From positions 1 to 31,367 of the forward strand of contig JAKIXL010000001.1 of the NCBI GenBank assembly GCA_022709105.1: a stretch of 31,367 bases of DNA, in the 5' to 3' direction. Within the stretch, counting starts at the first letter, position 1, and each line of letters starts with the position of its first letter. The position numbers were made by a program, and so were the translations under genes. The notes beneath the pieces were generated by a model, which made no database searches, was not told where the DNA came from, and was given only the letters and a program-made list of their open reading frames with translations. Positions 1-7,663 of this stretch are shown in pieces. This stretch comes from Thermoplasmatota archaeon. GTDB lineage: Archaea; Thermoplasmatota; Thermoplasmata; Methanomassiliicoccales; Methanomassiliicoccaceae.

Positions 1-1
1 G

Positions 2-493
2 CTTAGCGCCTCGTCCGACGCCATCATCGAGGGCATGCTGCGCGACCTGTACGCAAAGAGCGGGTCCAGGGACGGCGCGGACCTCATGCTGTCCGGTTGC
101 TCGCTCTCCAGCTTCTCCGACCGCCGCCACCTGGACCTGTTCCTCAGGCTGATGGACGAGGAGGTGAGGCCGCGCTTCAGCGCCGAGATCGACGAGCCGG
201 TCACCAGCGACATCAAGCGCCTCATCCGCCTGCCGTGGTCGCTGCACGGCAAGACCGGGCTCTGCGTCATCCCGATGGACCGGGAGGAGCTGGACGAGTT
301 CGACCCGCTGCGGGACGCCGTGCCCTCGCTGTACCCGGACCGTCCGGTGGAGGTCTTCGTGCGCCAGCCCTCGGTCGTCGAGATCAAGGGGCGGAGGTTC
401 GAGGTGGACGGCCTGTGCGAGGTGCCAGTATACGCGGCGATGTTCATGATCGGGCGGAGGATGGCCACGCTGGACCTTCCGCCCGAGGGGTGA
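2..493 (+). CDS. priS: DNA primase small (catalytic) subunit PriS, C-terminal part
   Basis: The reading frame is open from the first bases of the window, so the gene is cut at its 5' end and only about the last 163 residues are visible. PriS makes the RNA/DNA primers that PolD extends at the replication fork, as a heterodimer with PriL. The diagnostic stretch is the segment reading VTSDIKRLIRLPWSLHGKTG, which matches the conserved archaeal/eukaryotic PriS motif in which a Ser-Leu-His triplet precedes a Lys-Thr-Gly; the His and Lys contact the nucleotide in this family. The catalytic Asp motifs expected earlier in the protein lie outside the window. The frame ends in TGA. The family call is from motif recognition; the absent N-terminus is the main limit. 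Confidence 0.88.
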   Translation, partial: LSASSDAIIEGMLRDLYAKSGSRDGADLMLSGCSLSSFSDRRHLDLFLRLMDEEVRPRFSAEIDEPVTSDIKRLIRLPWSLHGKTGLCVIPMDREELDEFDPLRDAVPSLYPDRPVEVFVRQPSVVEIKGRRFEVDGLCEVPVYAAMFMIGRRMATLDLPPEG

Positions 494-523
494 GCGTGGA
501 TATCCAGGTGCGCCGTCCAGGAG

Positions 524-538
524 CAAAGATATTTATCT
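524..538 (+). promoter_or_regulatory. Archaeal promoter (box A) of the 566-1372 gene
   Basis: An A/T-rich box reading AAAGATATTTAT sits about 30 bases upstream of the ATG at 566 in an otherwise GC-rich gap. The spacing implies a transcript that begins at or just before the start codon (short leader or leaderless). Confidence 0.55.
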
Positions 539-565
539 ACAAAGAAAAATTTCAACCGGGTTCCT

Positions 566-1372
566 ATGGATCTGGGCAATGCGTTGGAAGGCGGTGTGAG
601 GCTAGCCCATGTGCGCAATACCAAGAGGAACCTCATGATCGTCCAAGTCGTCATAGTCCTCTTCTCAGTGATAGTGCTCGTCTCCATGGGGGGCGAGGTC
701 CAGCTGAAGCCGTTCTACTTCAACGTCGGCGCTGTGCTGTACTTCGTCATCCTTATGGCCCTTGTCGTGGGGGTGGAGGGTTTCTTCTTCACCTACCTGG
801 AGCAATGGTACACCAAGAGCTTCAGCGCCAGGTCCTACATGCTGAAGCGGTCCATTCGCCGCAGCATGATCGTCATCGCCGTCGCTGCGGTGGCGGTGTT
901 CCTGGTGCTCACACCGTTCGTGGCCGATGCCATAGCCAACGCCACCAGCGAGTCGGGGGAGACCTCCACCACCGCGGTGTTCCGCAACCGCGACGCGCTG
1001 GGCCTGACCACGGTGGAGCGCTTAAGGGTGGAGAGCGGCCTTCCGGCAGAGGTCATCATCGTCTCCAAGGTCAACTATCAGCTGTACGCAGGAAACGTCA
1101 ACGACCTGAGGCAGCACTCCGTTCTCACGGCCAACGATGTATCCGCCGGCCTGGACCTTGCGTTCCCCCACACCCCGTTCGGCGAGTATTACATAGTTGT
1201 GAACAGCGAATCTCCGGTCGAGGTGTCCTATACCGCGCACCGGACGCTTTCCCCCACCTTCGTGGCCTTCATCTCCATGTTCGGGACGCTGTTCATCGGT
1301 TTCTACACCGCGTGGATATTGCTGGCCTCGAAGATAAGGAGCAAGTACACCAAGGGCGCGGTCTACCGGTGA
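566..1372 (+). CDS. Unrecognised four-helix membrane protein
   Basis: I do not recognise the family. The 268-residue product has a short basic N-terminus and hydrophobic helices at about residues 23-41, 53-74 and 100-120. A polar segment follows at about 121-227, then a fourth helix at about 228-252 and a basic tail (KIRSKYTKGAVYR). Positive charges on the ends and between helices 2 and 3 suggest both termini are cytoplasmic, with a soluble domain of about 105 residues facing outside. That segment is rich in Ser/Thr/Val and could be a small beta-type domain. No cysteines, catalytic motif or signal peptidase site stand out. The gene has its own box A promoter and its last ten bases overlap the convergent radical SAM gene. 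The start is the first ATG after the promoter. Function unknown. Confidence 0.75.
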   Translation: MDLGNALEGGVRLAHVRNTKRNLMIVQVVIVLFSVIVLVSMGGEVQLKPFYFNVGAVLYFVILMALVVGVEGFFFTYLEQWYTKSFSARSYMLKRSIRRSMIVIAVAAVAVFLVLTPFVADAIANATSESGETSTTAVFRNRDALGLTTVERLRVESGLPAEVIIVSKVNYQLYAGNVNDLRQHSVLTANDVSAGLDLAFPHTPFGEYYIVVNSESPVEVSYTAHRTLSPTFVAFISMFGTLFIGFYTAWILLASKIRSKYTKGAVYR

Positions 1373-2184
1373 AGGGCGCAGCAGGTCCGCCGCTCCATGA
1401 TCTCCAACCCCGATGAGCGCGCCCATCCCACCGTTGCCGGCGCCGGGTTCACGATCCCCGCGCACCCCGCCTCTATGGCCTCGATCTCCGCTCGCGCGCG
1501 GCCGCGGGGCCGCATGCAGCCGAGCAGCACCGGCGCGTCAAGCCTCCGCACAGCGGAGCGGATGAAGCTCACCAGACGGTCCGCGTCCACCGGCCGGACG
1601 CCTGAGCCGGGCGGGGCCATCAGGCCAAGCACGACCAGCGCCTGGATGCGGAAGGAAGAGAGCATGTCCACGGTGTCCCTCTCTCCCCTCTCCGACTGAA
1701 GTCCGACGCATATGTGGGGAGCGAGGGTGCCCGGCGATAGCAGCTCCAGCGTCCGGCGGTAAGCTTCCGGCGCTGCGTTGAGATGCAGCCTCTCGATGAT
1801 GGCGGGACCGTCCTGGAGGACGTCCACGGAGAGGACGTCAGCGCCCGATGCGAGGATCGCCGGAGCAGACGCCTCGTCCACCAGCCCGGGGTGCAGGTTG
1901 ACCGCCAATCTCGTCGAGCTCTTGATCTGCCCCACCGCCCCCAGGAACGGCCCGATGGGCACGCGGCCCTGGGCGTCGCAGCCCCCGCTGAGCAGTAGCC
2001 CGGTGCCTCCGGAGGCCTCGAGCCCGGACGCGACCGACAGCAGTTCCTCCCCCGAGCCCACTCCCCTCATGCCCTTGAGATAGCGCCCCCGGCAATGCTC
2101 GCACCGAAGCTCGCATCGCTCCCCGGTCACCGAGATGGCCGGAAAGTGCTTCCCTGGACGGTAGATGGTCAGGCGACCGGTCAT
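1363..2184 (-). CDS. Radical SAM protein of the biotin synthase-related archaeal group (COG1856-like)
   Basis: The 273-residue protein carries a radical SAM cluster motif C24-xxx-C28-xx-C31 within VTGERCELRCEHCRGRYLKG, which would bind a [4Fe-4S] cluster and cleave S-adenosylmethionine. Further family-like segments are LLLSGGCDAQGRVP, VNLHPGLVD, a VDVLQD strand and APHICVGL, and the C-terminus ends in a Cys-Cys pair (RRTCCALHR). This pattern fits the archaeal biotin synthase-related group; some members are reported to act in a two-protein lipoyl synthase, but I cannot say whether this one does. The frame stays open about 100 codons further upstream, but that extension would overlap the divergent LX gene, has no family similarity and is pure shadow sequence. 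I therefore start at the ATG complementary to 2182-2184. It is divergent from the LX-pfdA-ftsY cluster. Confidence 0.8.
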   Translation of the reverse strand: MTGRLTIYRPGKHFPAISVTGERCELRCEHCRGRYLKGMRGVGSGEELLSVASGLEASGGTGLLLSGGCDAQGRVPIGPFLGAVGQIKSSTRLAVNLHPGLVDEASAPAILASGADVLSVDVLQDGPAIIERLHLNAAPEAYRRTLELLSPGTLAPHICVGLQSERGERDTVDMLSSFRIQALVVLGLMAPPGSGVRPVDADRLVSFIRSAVRRLDAPVLLGCMRPRGRARAEIEAIEAGCAGIVNPAPATVGWARSSGLEIMERRTCCALHR

Positions 2185-2205
2185 GAGACCGCTACATTCT
2201 CCGAT

Positions 2206-2220
2206 ACCAAAAGGTTTATT
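2206..2220 (+). promoter_or_regulatory. Promoter of the rplX-pfdA-ftsY cluster
   Basis: ACCAAAAGGTTTATT precedes the LX start at 2254 by about 38 bases. Counting 26 bases from the box A centre puts the transcript start near 2242, just at a strong purine-rich ribosome binding site (GGGGAGG, 2241-2247). The divergent radical SAM gene must be driven from the same 69-base gap. Confidence 0.5.
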
Positions 2221-2253
2221 GTGGGGATTCCCTTCCGAGGGGGGAGGATTTAT

Positions 2254-2487
2254 ATGAAGGCCTATCGCGCCATAGGTGAGTTCAAGACCGGCAAGTTCAG
2301 CTGGCAAAAGTTCAGCATCGAGGTCGCAGCTGAGAACGAGGCCGGCGTCACCGAGCAGATCTATTCCAACTTGGGCAGCCGCCACAAGCTCAAGCGCCCC
2401 CAGATCAGGATCTCTGAGATCAAGAGCATCACGGGCGACGAGATCACCAACCATGCGGTGAAGTACCTCGCCGAGGGGCATCAATGA
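2254..2487 (+). CDS. rplX: Large ribosomal subunit protein L18a / LX (eL20 family)
   Basis: This 77-residue basic protein matches the archaeal LX (L18a) ribosomal protein, which binds the 50S subunit. Recognisable segments are MKAYRAIGEFKTGKFSWQKF at the N-terminus, then a GVTEQIYSNLGSRHKLKR segment and IRISEIKSI. The full length is normal for archaeal LX. The ATG at 2254 is chosen because a GGGGAGG ribosome binding site lies seven bases upstream and homologues start here; the frame is open further upstream, but that stretch is antisense to the radical SAM gene. Its stop overlaps the prefoldin start (ATGA). The LX-prefoldin alpha-FtsY order is a well-known archaeal cluster linking ribosome, chaperone and membrane targeting. 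Confidence 0.93.
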   Translation: MKAYRAIGEFKTGKFSWQKFSIEVAAENEAGVTEQIYSNLGSRHKLKRPQIRISEIKSITGDEITNHAVKYLAEGHQ

Positions 2488-2906
2488 ACGAGGCGGAGCT
2501 GCGCCAGGCGATGTCCACTCTGGAGGTCTTCCGCGCCCAGCTCGAGAGCATCGCCCAGAACCAGCAGCTGGTCCAGATGTCCCTGGAGGAGCTGGGAAGG
2601 GCCAGGGAGACGCTCGTCCAATACCAGAAGGCCAAGGAAGGGGATGAGCTGCTGGTGCCCATCGGGGGCAGTTCGTTCGTCTTCGCCAAGGTCGCTGGTG
2701 AGACCAAGGCGATCGTGGGCATCGGGACCGGAGTGTCCGTGGAGAAGCCCATCGACGATGCCATCAAGACCATGGACGACCGGGCCGCTGAGCTCATGGA
2801 CTCCATGAAGAAGCTGACGGAGCGCCGCATGGCCATCGAGGAGCAGGCCGCCGCGCTGTCCCAGGCCGTGGACATGGAGCTCCAGGCACTGCAGCGCGGG
2901 CAATGA
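2484..2906 (+). CDS. pfdA: Prefoldin alpha subunit
   Basis: The 140-residue product is the alpha subunit of the hexameric jellyfish-shaped chaperone prefoldin (two alpha, four beta), which captures nascent proteins and passes them to the thermosome. It shows the expected layout: an N-terminal coiled coil (about residues 1-50), a central beta hairpin pair rich in Gly/Val (about 53-90, including PIGGSSFVFAKV and GIGTGVSVEKP), and a second coiled coil (about 91-138). The length is typical. Its start codon overlaps the LX stop in an ATGA, so it is translationally coupled to it. Confidence 0.93.
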   Translation: MNEAELRQAMSTLEVFRAQLESIAQNQQLVQMSLEELGRARETLVQYQKAKEGDELLVPIGGSSFVFAKVAGETKAIVGIGTGVSVEKPIDDAIKTMDDRAAELMDSMKKLTERRMAIEEQAAALSQAVDMELQALQRGQ

Positions 2907-2919
2907 GAGAGGTGAGCGG

Positions 2920-3879
2920 TTGTTCGAGTCGCTTAAGAAGAAGCTCTCCGCGCTGCGGGGAAAGGCGACCGAGGCACCGCCGCCCACTAAGCAGGAGGAG
3001 GTCGCCGCGGCGGCGGCCGCGGTAGGGGACAGCGGCCGCAAGATCGACGAGAGGGAGGTCGACGAGCTGCTCTGGGAACTGGAGCTCGGGCTTTTGGAAT
3101 CGGACGTCGCCCTACCTGTGATCGAGGAGATCAAGAGCGGCGTCAGGGAAGGGCTCGTCGGCAAGCGTGTGGACCGCAAGTTCACCCTGGACAAGGTGGT
3201 CGAGGCGGCCCTGAAGAGCGCCATAGAGAAGGTGCTCAAGAAGAGCGAGTTCGATTTCGACGCCTTCGTCAGGGAGCACCAAAAGCCGGTGGTCATCATG
3301 TTCGTGGGCATCAACGGCACCGGCAAGACGACCGCCATCGCCAAGATATCCAATCGGCTGCAGAAGATGGGGCTGACCACCGTTCTCTCCGCGTCCGATA
3401 CCTTCCGCGCAGGGGCCATCGAACAGCTGAACGTGCACGCCGACCGGCTGGGCACCAAGATCGTGAAGCATCAGTCGGGCGGGGACCCGGCAGCGGTGGC
3501 CTATGACGCGGTGGACCATGCCAAGGCCAAGCGCCGGGACGTCGTGCTCGTGGACACCGCTGGGCGGATGCAGACCAACACCAACCTGATGGACGAGATG
3601 AAGAAGATCAAGCGGGTGGTGAGCCCTCACCTGATCGTCTTCGTCGGTGATTCCCTTGCCGGGAACGATGCCATCGAGCAGGCCGTCGCCTTCAACAAGG
3701 CGGTGGGGATCGACGCCGTCATCCTGACCAAGATCGATACCGATGCCAAGGGCGGCGCGGCTCTCTCCATCGCCAATGCCATCGGGAGACCCATCGCCTT
3801 CCTGTCCACCGGGCAGCAGTACGAGGACATCATCAAGTTCGACAGCCAGTGGATGCTGGATCGGCTGTTCTCGGACTAG
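2920..3879 (+). CDS. ftsY: Signal recognition particle receptor FtsY
   Basis: FtsY is the SRP receptor GTPase; it docks the SRP-ribosome complex at the membrane through a heterodimer with SRP54. The 319-residue protein has an N-terminal charged/Ala-rich segment (about 1-40), a helical N domain with the DELLWELELGLLESDVA segment, and an NG GTPase domain. Motifs seen are the P-loop GINGTGKTT at residues 130-138, DTFRAGA, DTAGR and TKID. The start is a TTG at 2920 preceded by GAGAGGTGAG; no ATG fits the family start. It is the third gene of the LX-pfdA-ftsY cluster, 13 bases after pfdA. The length is that of a short archaeal FtsY. Confidence 0.94.
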   Translation: MFESLKKKLSALRGKATEAPPPTKQEEVAAAAAAVGDSGRKIDEREVDELLWELELGLLESDVALPVIEEIKSGVREGLVGKRVDRKFTLDKVVEAALKSAIEKVLKKSEFDFDAFVREHQKPVVIMFVGINGTGKTTAIAKISNRLQKMGLTTVLSASDTFRAGAIEQLNVHADRLGTKIVKHQSGGDPAAVAYDAVDHAKAKRRDVVLVDTAGRMQTNTNLMDEMKKIKRVVSPHLIVFVGDSLAGNDAIEQAVAFNKAVGIDAVILTKIDTDAKGGAALSIANAIGRPIAFLSTGQQYEDIIKFDSQWMLDRLFSD

Positions 3880-3889
3880 GTGGCCGCCA

Positions 3890-4972
3890 TCATCCTTCGA
3901 TAGGACCGATCGGCTCCGGGCTAAGCGAAACCAGCTGACCGTTGTCCCATGAGGGCCGCAGCCTGCTCCTGCCCTCCCAGCTTCCGTTCTGCAGCACGTA
4001 TGATATCATCAGGCTCAGCCCGATGGACGCCTCGATGTAGGCTACCGCGGTCTTGGCGTCGGGATTGATCTTTCCCCAAGACTGTGCCTCCTCGAAGGTG
4101 CATCCTGACAAGCCGCCCCACTGTGGGGAGTCGGTGGTGATCTGAACGGCATAGGAATGCCCGCCCTTCGGGTGGCCCATGGTGTCAGCGGTCCCCTCCA
4201 TCTGCTGGATGAAGTTCTTGGGCACGCCTCCGCCGATGTAGACGGCGGCGGTGCGCTCGGTCGCGATCTTCAGCTGGGTCAGCTCGTGATTGTCTCGGAT
4301 GGAGTCGATGTGCATGAACTCGCCATAGCTTCTCCCTTCGGAGAGCATCTTATGATAGAACCCTGTGAGCCCGATGCCGATGGAAGAGTCGTTCATGGCC
4401 GGAACGAAGATGGGCACGCCGTACTTTCGGGCATTGTATAGGATCGAGCCCTCATCGGCAACGCTGTCGCCCAACACCTCCATGAACTCACGGCTGGAGT
4501 ATCCCCGAGGCTCCAGCGTTTCAGCGATATCGCCTATCTCGGCGTCCTTTTCGTAGAAGGCGTCCTCATCCACCAGGGTATCGTAGATGCGGTCTATCGC
4601 CAGCTCCTTCAGCATGAGGTCGTCGATGTTGGGCGAGCACTTGTAGTGCCAGTGGCCCCCGGCGTTGAGGTAGTCCTGGTACATTATGGCGCCGGTTGAC
4701 ACGATCGCGTCGACCAGGCCGAAGCGGACCATGTCGGCGAGGACCTTGCGGAGCCCGGCGGCGATGAGCGGGCCGGATATTCCCAGGAAGATGAACGGCC
4801 TTTGCGGGTCCTGCAGCGCGCTCTCATAGACCTGCGCGCAGCTGGCGAGCGCGCGGCTCTGTATAGAGCTGTCCTTGTAGGCATTGACGAGGTCCCTGAC
4901 CGTTATGACCTCCTCAAGGTCGATATGTTCCACTCTGTCGTCCAGGACCGATCTCTTGGTATTGTTGATCAT
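3890..4972 (-). CDS. Deoxyhypusine synthase family protein (probably the DHS-like branch)
   Basis: This 360-residue enzyme belongs to the NAD-dependent deoxyhypusine/homospermidine synthase family. The segment VYIGGGVPKNFIQQ contains the lysine (K252 by my start) that forms the enzyme-imine intermediate, and SWGKI near the C-terminus is a family signature. Between them it reads QITTDSPQWGGLSGCTFEEA. From memory this is typical of the DHS-like group, in contrast to canonical archaeal/eukaryotic DHS with its YAVYVNT and (D/E)GSxSGAxPxEA segments. It could therefore modify eIF5A with aminobutyl from spermidine, or make a polyamine by a related transfer. I chose the ATG complementary to 4970-4972: homology-like sequence starts there, and an AT-rich box (ATAAGAAGG on the plus strand, 5007-5015) lies about 38 bases upstream. 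It converges on ftsY with ten bases between stops. Confidence 0.82.
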   Translation of the reverse strand: MINNTKRSVLDDRVEHIDLEEVITVRDLVNAYKDSSIQSRALASCAQVYESALQDPQRPFIFLGISGPLIAAGLRKVLADMVRFGLVDAIVSTGAIMYQDYLNAGGHWHYKCSPNIDDLMLKELAIDRIYDTLVDEDAFYEKDAEIGDIAETLEPRGYSSREFMEVLGDSVADEGSILYNARKYGVPIFVPAMNDSSIGIGLTGFYHKMLSEGRSYGEFMHIDSIRDNHELTQLKIATERTAAVYIGGGVPKNFIQQMEGTADTMGHPKGGHSYAVQITTDSPQWGGLSGCTFEEAQSWGKINPDAKTAVAYIEASIGLSLMISYVLQNGSWEGRSRLRPSWDNGQLVSLSPEPIGPIEG

Positions 4973-5048
4973 TCTTGAAACACCCGTTAAGGTATCCCCG
5001 AGGACCATAAGAAGGTTTGACCGGAGGCCCCGGTCATCCCGCAATGCA

Positions 5049-6305
5049 TCAGTAGTCGGGTTGGGTCTCCTTGAACGCTCCTGGGTAGCAAAGGTGGGCC
5101 AGCAGGACCGAGAACACCTTGGCGTCGTTGACCAGATTGTCTATGCGGGCATACTCATCGACCTGATGCGCCATCTCGTCCACGGTCTCCCACACATAGG
5201 AGTCCAGGCCTTCCTGGCGGAACCAGTTCGCGCATGTCTGTCCCCCGATCCCCATCATCCGGGGCTGCACCCCGAGGACATGGCGCACCGCCTTGACCAG
5301 GGCCTTGGCGCCCTCCCCGTCGGTCTGCGAGGCCTTCCCGGCAGGATCGACCCGTATGGCCTCGACCTCGATGCTCGCGCCCGAACGCTTCTCGAACACC
5401 TTGCCGATCTCCTTGGCGGCCCTGATGCACTCCTGCGGATCGTAGCGCGGCAGCAGGCGGATGTCGAAGAAGGTGACGTCCTCGCCCGGCACGGTGTTGA
5501 TGTTCTCCACGTTGGCCAGCCGCTTGGTGGGCTCGAAGGTGGAGGTTGAGGGATAGAACAGCTTGTCCTCCCCTGGGAAATGGCCGGCCAGCTGGTCCGC
5601 GAGGAACAGCAGCATCTCCGAACCCACCCGCAGGGCGTTGAGGCCTTTCTTCGGCGTGGAGGCGTGCACCTGCTTCCCCTTCACCGTGATCTTCAGCCAG
5701 ATGATCGATTTCTCCGCCACCTCGATGACCGAGCCGTCCGATTCGCCAGCATCCGGCACATAGAACAGGTCATCCTTCCCGAACAGCCCTTGTCGGATGA
5801 GGTACTTGATGCCAAAGTCGGAGCCGGCCTCCTCGTCGGCTACCACCGCGAGCCCGAGGGTCAGCTCCGGCTCGAGCTTGGTATCGAGGAGCGCCCGCGC
5901 GGCGAACAGCGACGAGATCACGGCCTGCCCGTTGTCCTCCGATCCTCGGCCATACAGCTTTCCGTCCACCACCGTTCCGTCGAAGGGCGGATAGCTCCAG
6001 GCCTTTTCATCGCCCGGGGACACGGTGTCCATGTGGGACACGATCCACACGGTGCGGTCGCTCCTGCCCCTGCGCCTGGCTATGATGCTCGGCCTTATCC
6101 CCGGGGCGACCCGGGGGTCTGGAGCGTTGTGCACCTCCACCTCTTGGAACCCGATGCGGCGCAGCAGGTCCTGGACGAAGAGGGACCGCTCGACCTCTCC
6201 CTGGCCTCCGTTCTCCGGGCCCATGGCCGGGATCCTGAGCATAGCGGTCATCTGCTTGATCATCTCGTCCCGGTATCCGTCCACCGTACTCAGAAGCTCG
6301 TCCAT
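5049..6305 (-). CDS. M20-family metallopeptidase / deacylase
   Basis: A 418-residue zinc-dependent amidohydrolase of the M20 (ArgE/DapE/carboxypeptidase) family. The two-zinc ligand set is visible: H91-x-D93 in VSHMDTVSPGD, D124 in GRGSEDNGQ, the E158-E159 pair with the general base in VVADEEAGSDFG, and D185 in VPDAGESDG. The central dimerisation domain begins around WLKITVKGKQVHAS, where the His is the usual partner-subunit active-site residue. A late His in the last 40 residues (MAHQVDEYA) fits the final ligand. The substrate cannot be read from sequence; DapE-like desuccinylase, acetyl-amino-acid deacetylase or dipeptidase are all possible. The start ATG is preceded by GGTGAG about 12 bases upstream. 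It lies in a minus-strand run with the DHS-like gene and the thiolase. Confidence 0.85.
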   Translation of the reverse strand: MDELLSTVDGYRDEMIKQMTAMLRIPAMGPENGGQGEVERSLFVQDLLRRIGFQEVEVHNAPDPRVAPGIRPSIIARRRGRSDRTVWIVSHMDTVSPGDEKAWSYPPFDGTVVDGKLYGRGSEDNGQAVISSLFAARALLDTKLEPELTLGLAVVADEEAGSDFGIKYLIRQGLFGKDDLFYVPDAGESDGSVIEVAEKSIIWLKITVKGKQVHASTPKKGLNALRVGSEMLLFLADQLAGHFPGEDKLFYPSTSTFEPTKRLANVENINTVPGEDVTFFDIRLLPRYDPQECIRAAKEIGKVFEKRSGASIEVEAIRVDPAGKASQTDGEGAKALVKAVRHVLGVQPRMMGIGGQTCANWFRQEGLDSYVWETVDEMAHQVDEYARIDNLVNDAKVFSVLLAHLCYPGAFKETQPDY

Positions 6306-6394
6306 CGCAGGCAGGTTCTCACCGGGATGGAAATGGACGATATCATCTAAAGCCTATCGCCAGGCGGCGAGGGGGCGCGGCGGGGGCGGAGGGC

Positions 6395-7618
6395 TCATTC
6401 CCGCCGGACGAGCATGGTCACGGCGTTCCCCCCGCCCAGGCAGAGGGTGCACAGGCCGGTTCGCGCGCCGCGGTCCTGAAGCGCGTACAGGAGCGTGGTG
6501 AGCACCCTGGCGCCGCTGGCCCCTATGGGATGGCCCAGAGCGATGGCGCCGCCGTTCACATTGAACTTGGGGTCCGGGACGTTCAGGGCGCGCTTCACCG
6601 CCACCGAGGCCGAGGCGAAGGCCTCATTGTGCTCGAAGAGGTCTATGTCCCCGATGGTCAGGCCGTTCCTCTCCAGAAGCGTCCGGGTGGCGGAGATCGG
6701 TGCCTCCATTATCCACTCTGGCCTCGTCCCTCCGGTGCAGTAGTCCACTATGGTCGCCAGGGGCCTGATGCCGCGCTCCTCGGCATATTCCCTCGAGGCC
6801 ACCACCAGGGCGGCCGCGCCATCGCTGATCTGGGAGGCGTTGCCGGCAGTGACCATGCCGCCTTCCTTGAACGCCGGCCTCAGTTTGGAGAGCGCGTCCA
6901 TGGAGATGTCCGGGCGGATGCCCTCGTCGGCCCGAAACTCTATCTCCTCCTTCTTCGCCTTCATCTTGACGGGCACGATCTCGCGGTCGAAGCGGCCTTC
7001 CTTCTGGGCGGCGGCTGCCTTCACATGGCTCTGGTAGGACAGCTCGTCGGCCTCCTGCCTCGTGACGCTGTGCCGCTCCGCGACGATCTCCGCGGTGTTG
7101 CCCATATGCTGGTCGGTGGTAGCGTCCCACAGCCCATCGCGCACCAGGTGGTCGATGACCTTGTTGTCCCCGAGACGGTATCCGAAGCGGCCTTCCATAA
7201 GGAGGTATGGCGCGGCGCTCATGTTCTCCATGCCTCCGGCCACCACCACATCGTTCTCCCCGGCCCGCACCGACGAGGCCGCCAGCATCACCGCCTTCAG
7301 GCCTGAGCCGCAGACCTTGTTGATGTTCATGGACCCGATCTCCACTGGCAGTCCGGCCCTAAGCGCGGCCTGCCGGGCGGGGTTCTGCCCTACCCCGGCG
7401 GAGAGCACTATGCCCATGATGCATTCCTGCATGTCCTTGGGCTCAAGGGTGGCCCTCTCGATCGCCTCAGCGATGGTTACCGCGCCCATCTGGGGCGCCG
7501 GGTAGTTCTTCAATGTGCCTCCGAACTTGCCGACCGCGGTGCGGGCGGCGCTGATGATGACCGCTTCCTTCAGATTGACCACGCTCCTTTGTCCGATGTT
7601 CCGGGAGCTCTCTCCCAT
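6395..7618 (-). CDS. Acetyl-CoA C-acetyltransferase (bacterial-type thiolase)
   Basis: This full-length 407-residue thiolase condenses or cleaves acetoacetyl-CoA. Catalytic residues are clear: nucleophile C103 in NKVCGSGLKA, H363 in GGAIALGHPIGASGAR and C393 in CLGGGNAV, with NEAFA before them. These motifs are those of the PhaA/AtoB type. The thiolase usually paired with HMG-CoA synthase and a DUF35 protein in archaea is different, and neither partner is present here. It may feed the mevalonate pathway, or fatty- or amino-acid breakdown. The ATG at 7618 lies about 27 bases from a strong box A, suggesting a leaderless mRNA; a GTG 12 codons in is an alternative and would match the usual family start more closely. 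Confidence 0.9.
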   Translation of the reverse strand: MGESSRNIGQRSVVNLKEAVIISAARTAVGKFGGTLKNYPAPQMGAVTIAEAIERATLEPKDMQECIMGIVLSAGVGQNPARQAALRAGLPVEIGSMNINKVCGSGLKAVMLAASSVRAGENDVVVAGGMENMSAAPYLLMEGRFGYRLGDNKVIDHLVRDGLWDATTDQHMGNTAEIVAERHSVTRQEADELSYQSHVKAAAAQKEGRFDREIVPVKMKAKKEEIEFRADEGIRPDISMDALSKLRPAFKEGGMVTAGNASQISDGAAALVVASREYAEERGIRPLATIVDYCTGGTRPEWIMEAPISATRTLLERNGLTIGDIDLFEHNEAFASASVAVKRALNVPDPKFNVNGGAIALGHPIGASGARVLTTLLYALQDRGARTGLCTLCLGGGNAVTMLVRRE

Positions 7619-7637
7619 CCAAGCCGACCAGGGGATT

Positions 7638-7652
7638 GGTGTATAAAAAAAC
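7638..7652 (-). promoter_or_regulatory. Promoter of the thiolase gene
   Basis: On the minus strand the gap between tiaS and the thiolase gene contains GGTTTTTTTATAC, a strong archaeal box A. Its centre lies about 27 bases before the ATG at 7618, consistent with leaderless transcription. The same T-run also follows the tiaS stop and could help terminate that transcript. Confidence 0.6.
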
Positions 7653-7663
7653 CGCCGGTCGCT

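Noticed and set aside
97..1416. 439-codon plus-strand open frame crossing priS and the membrane gene
   Set aside because: It is Pro/Arg/Gly-rich, spans two clearly coding frames and an intergenic promoter, and has no family pattern; it is a shadow frame typical of GC-rich DNA.
2481..3458. 325-codon minus-strand open frame opposite pfdA and ftsY
   Set aside because: It is Ser/Leu-rich shadow sequence antisense to two certain genes.
6327..6337. ATGGAAATGGA near the M20 peptidase start, similar to part of the ORB core
   Set aside because: It matches only 11 bases and lacks the TCC half and the G-tract needed for an ORB.
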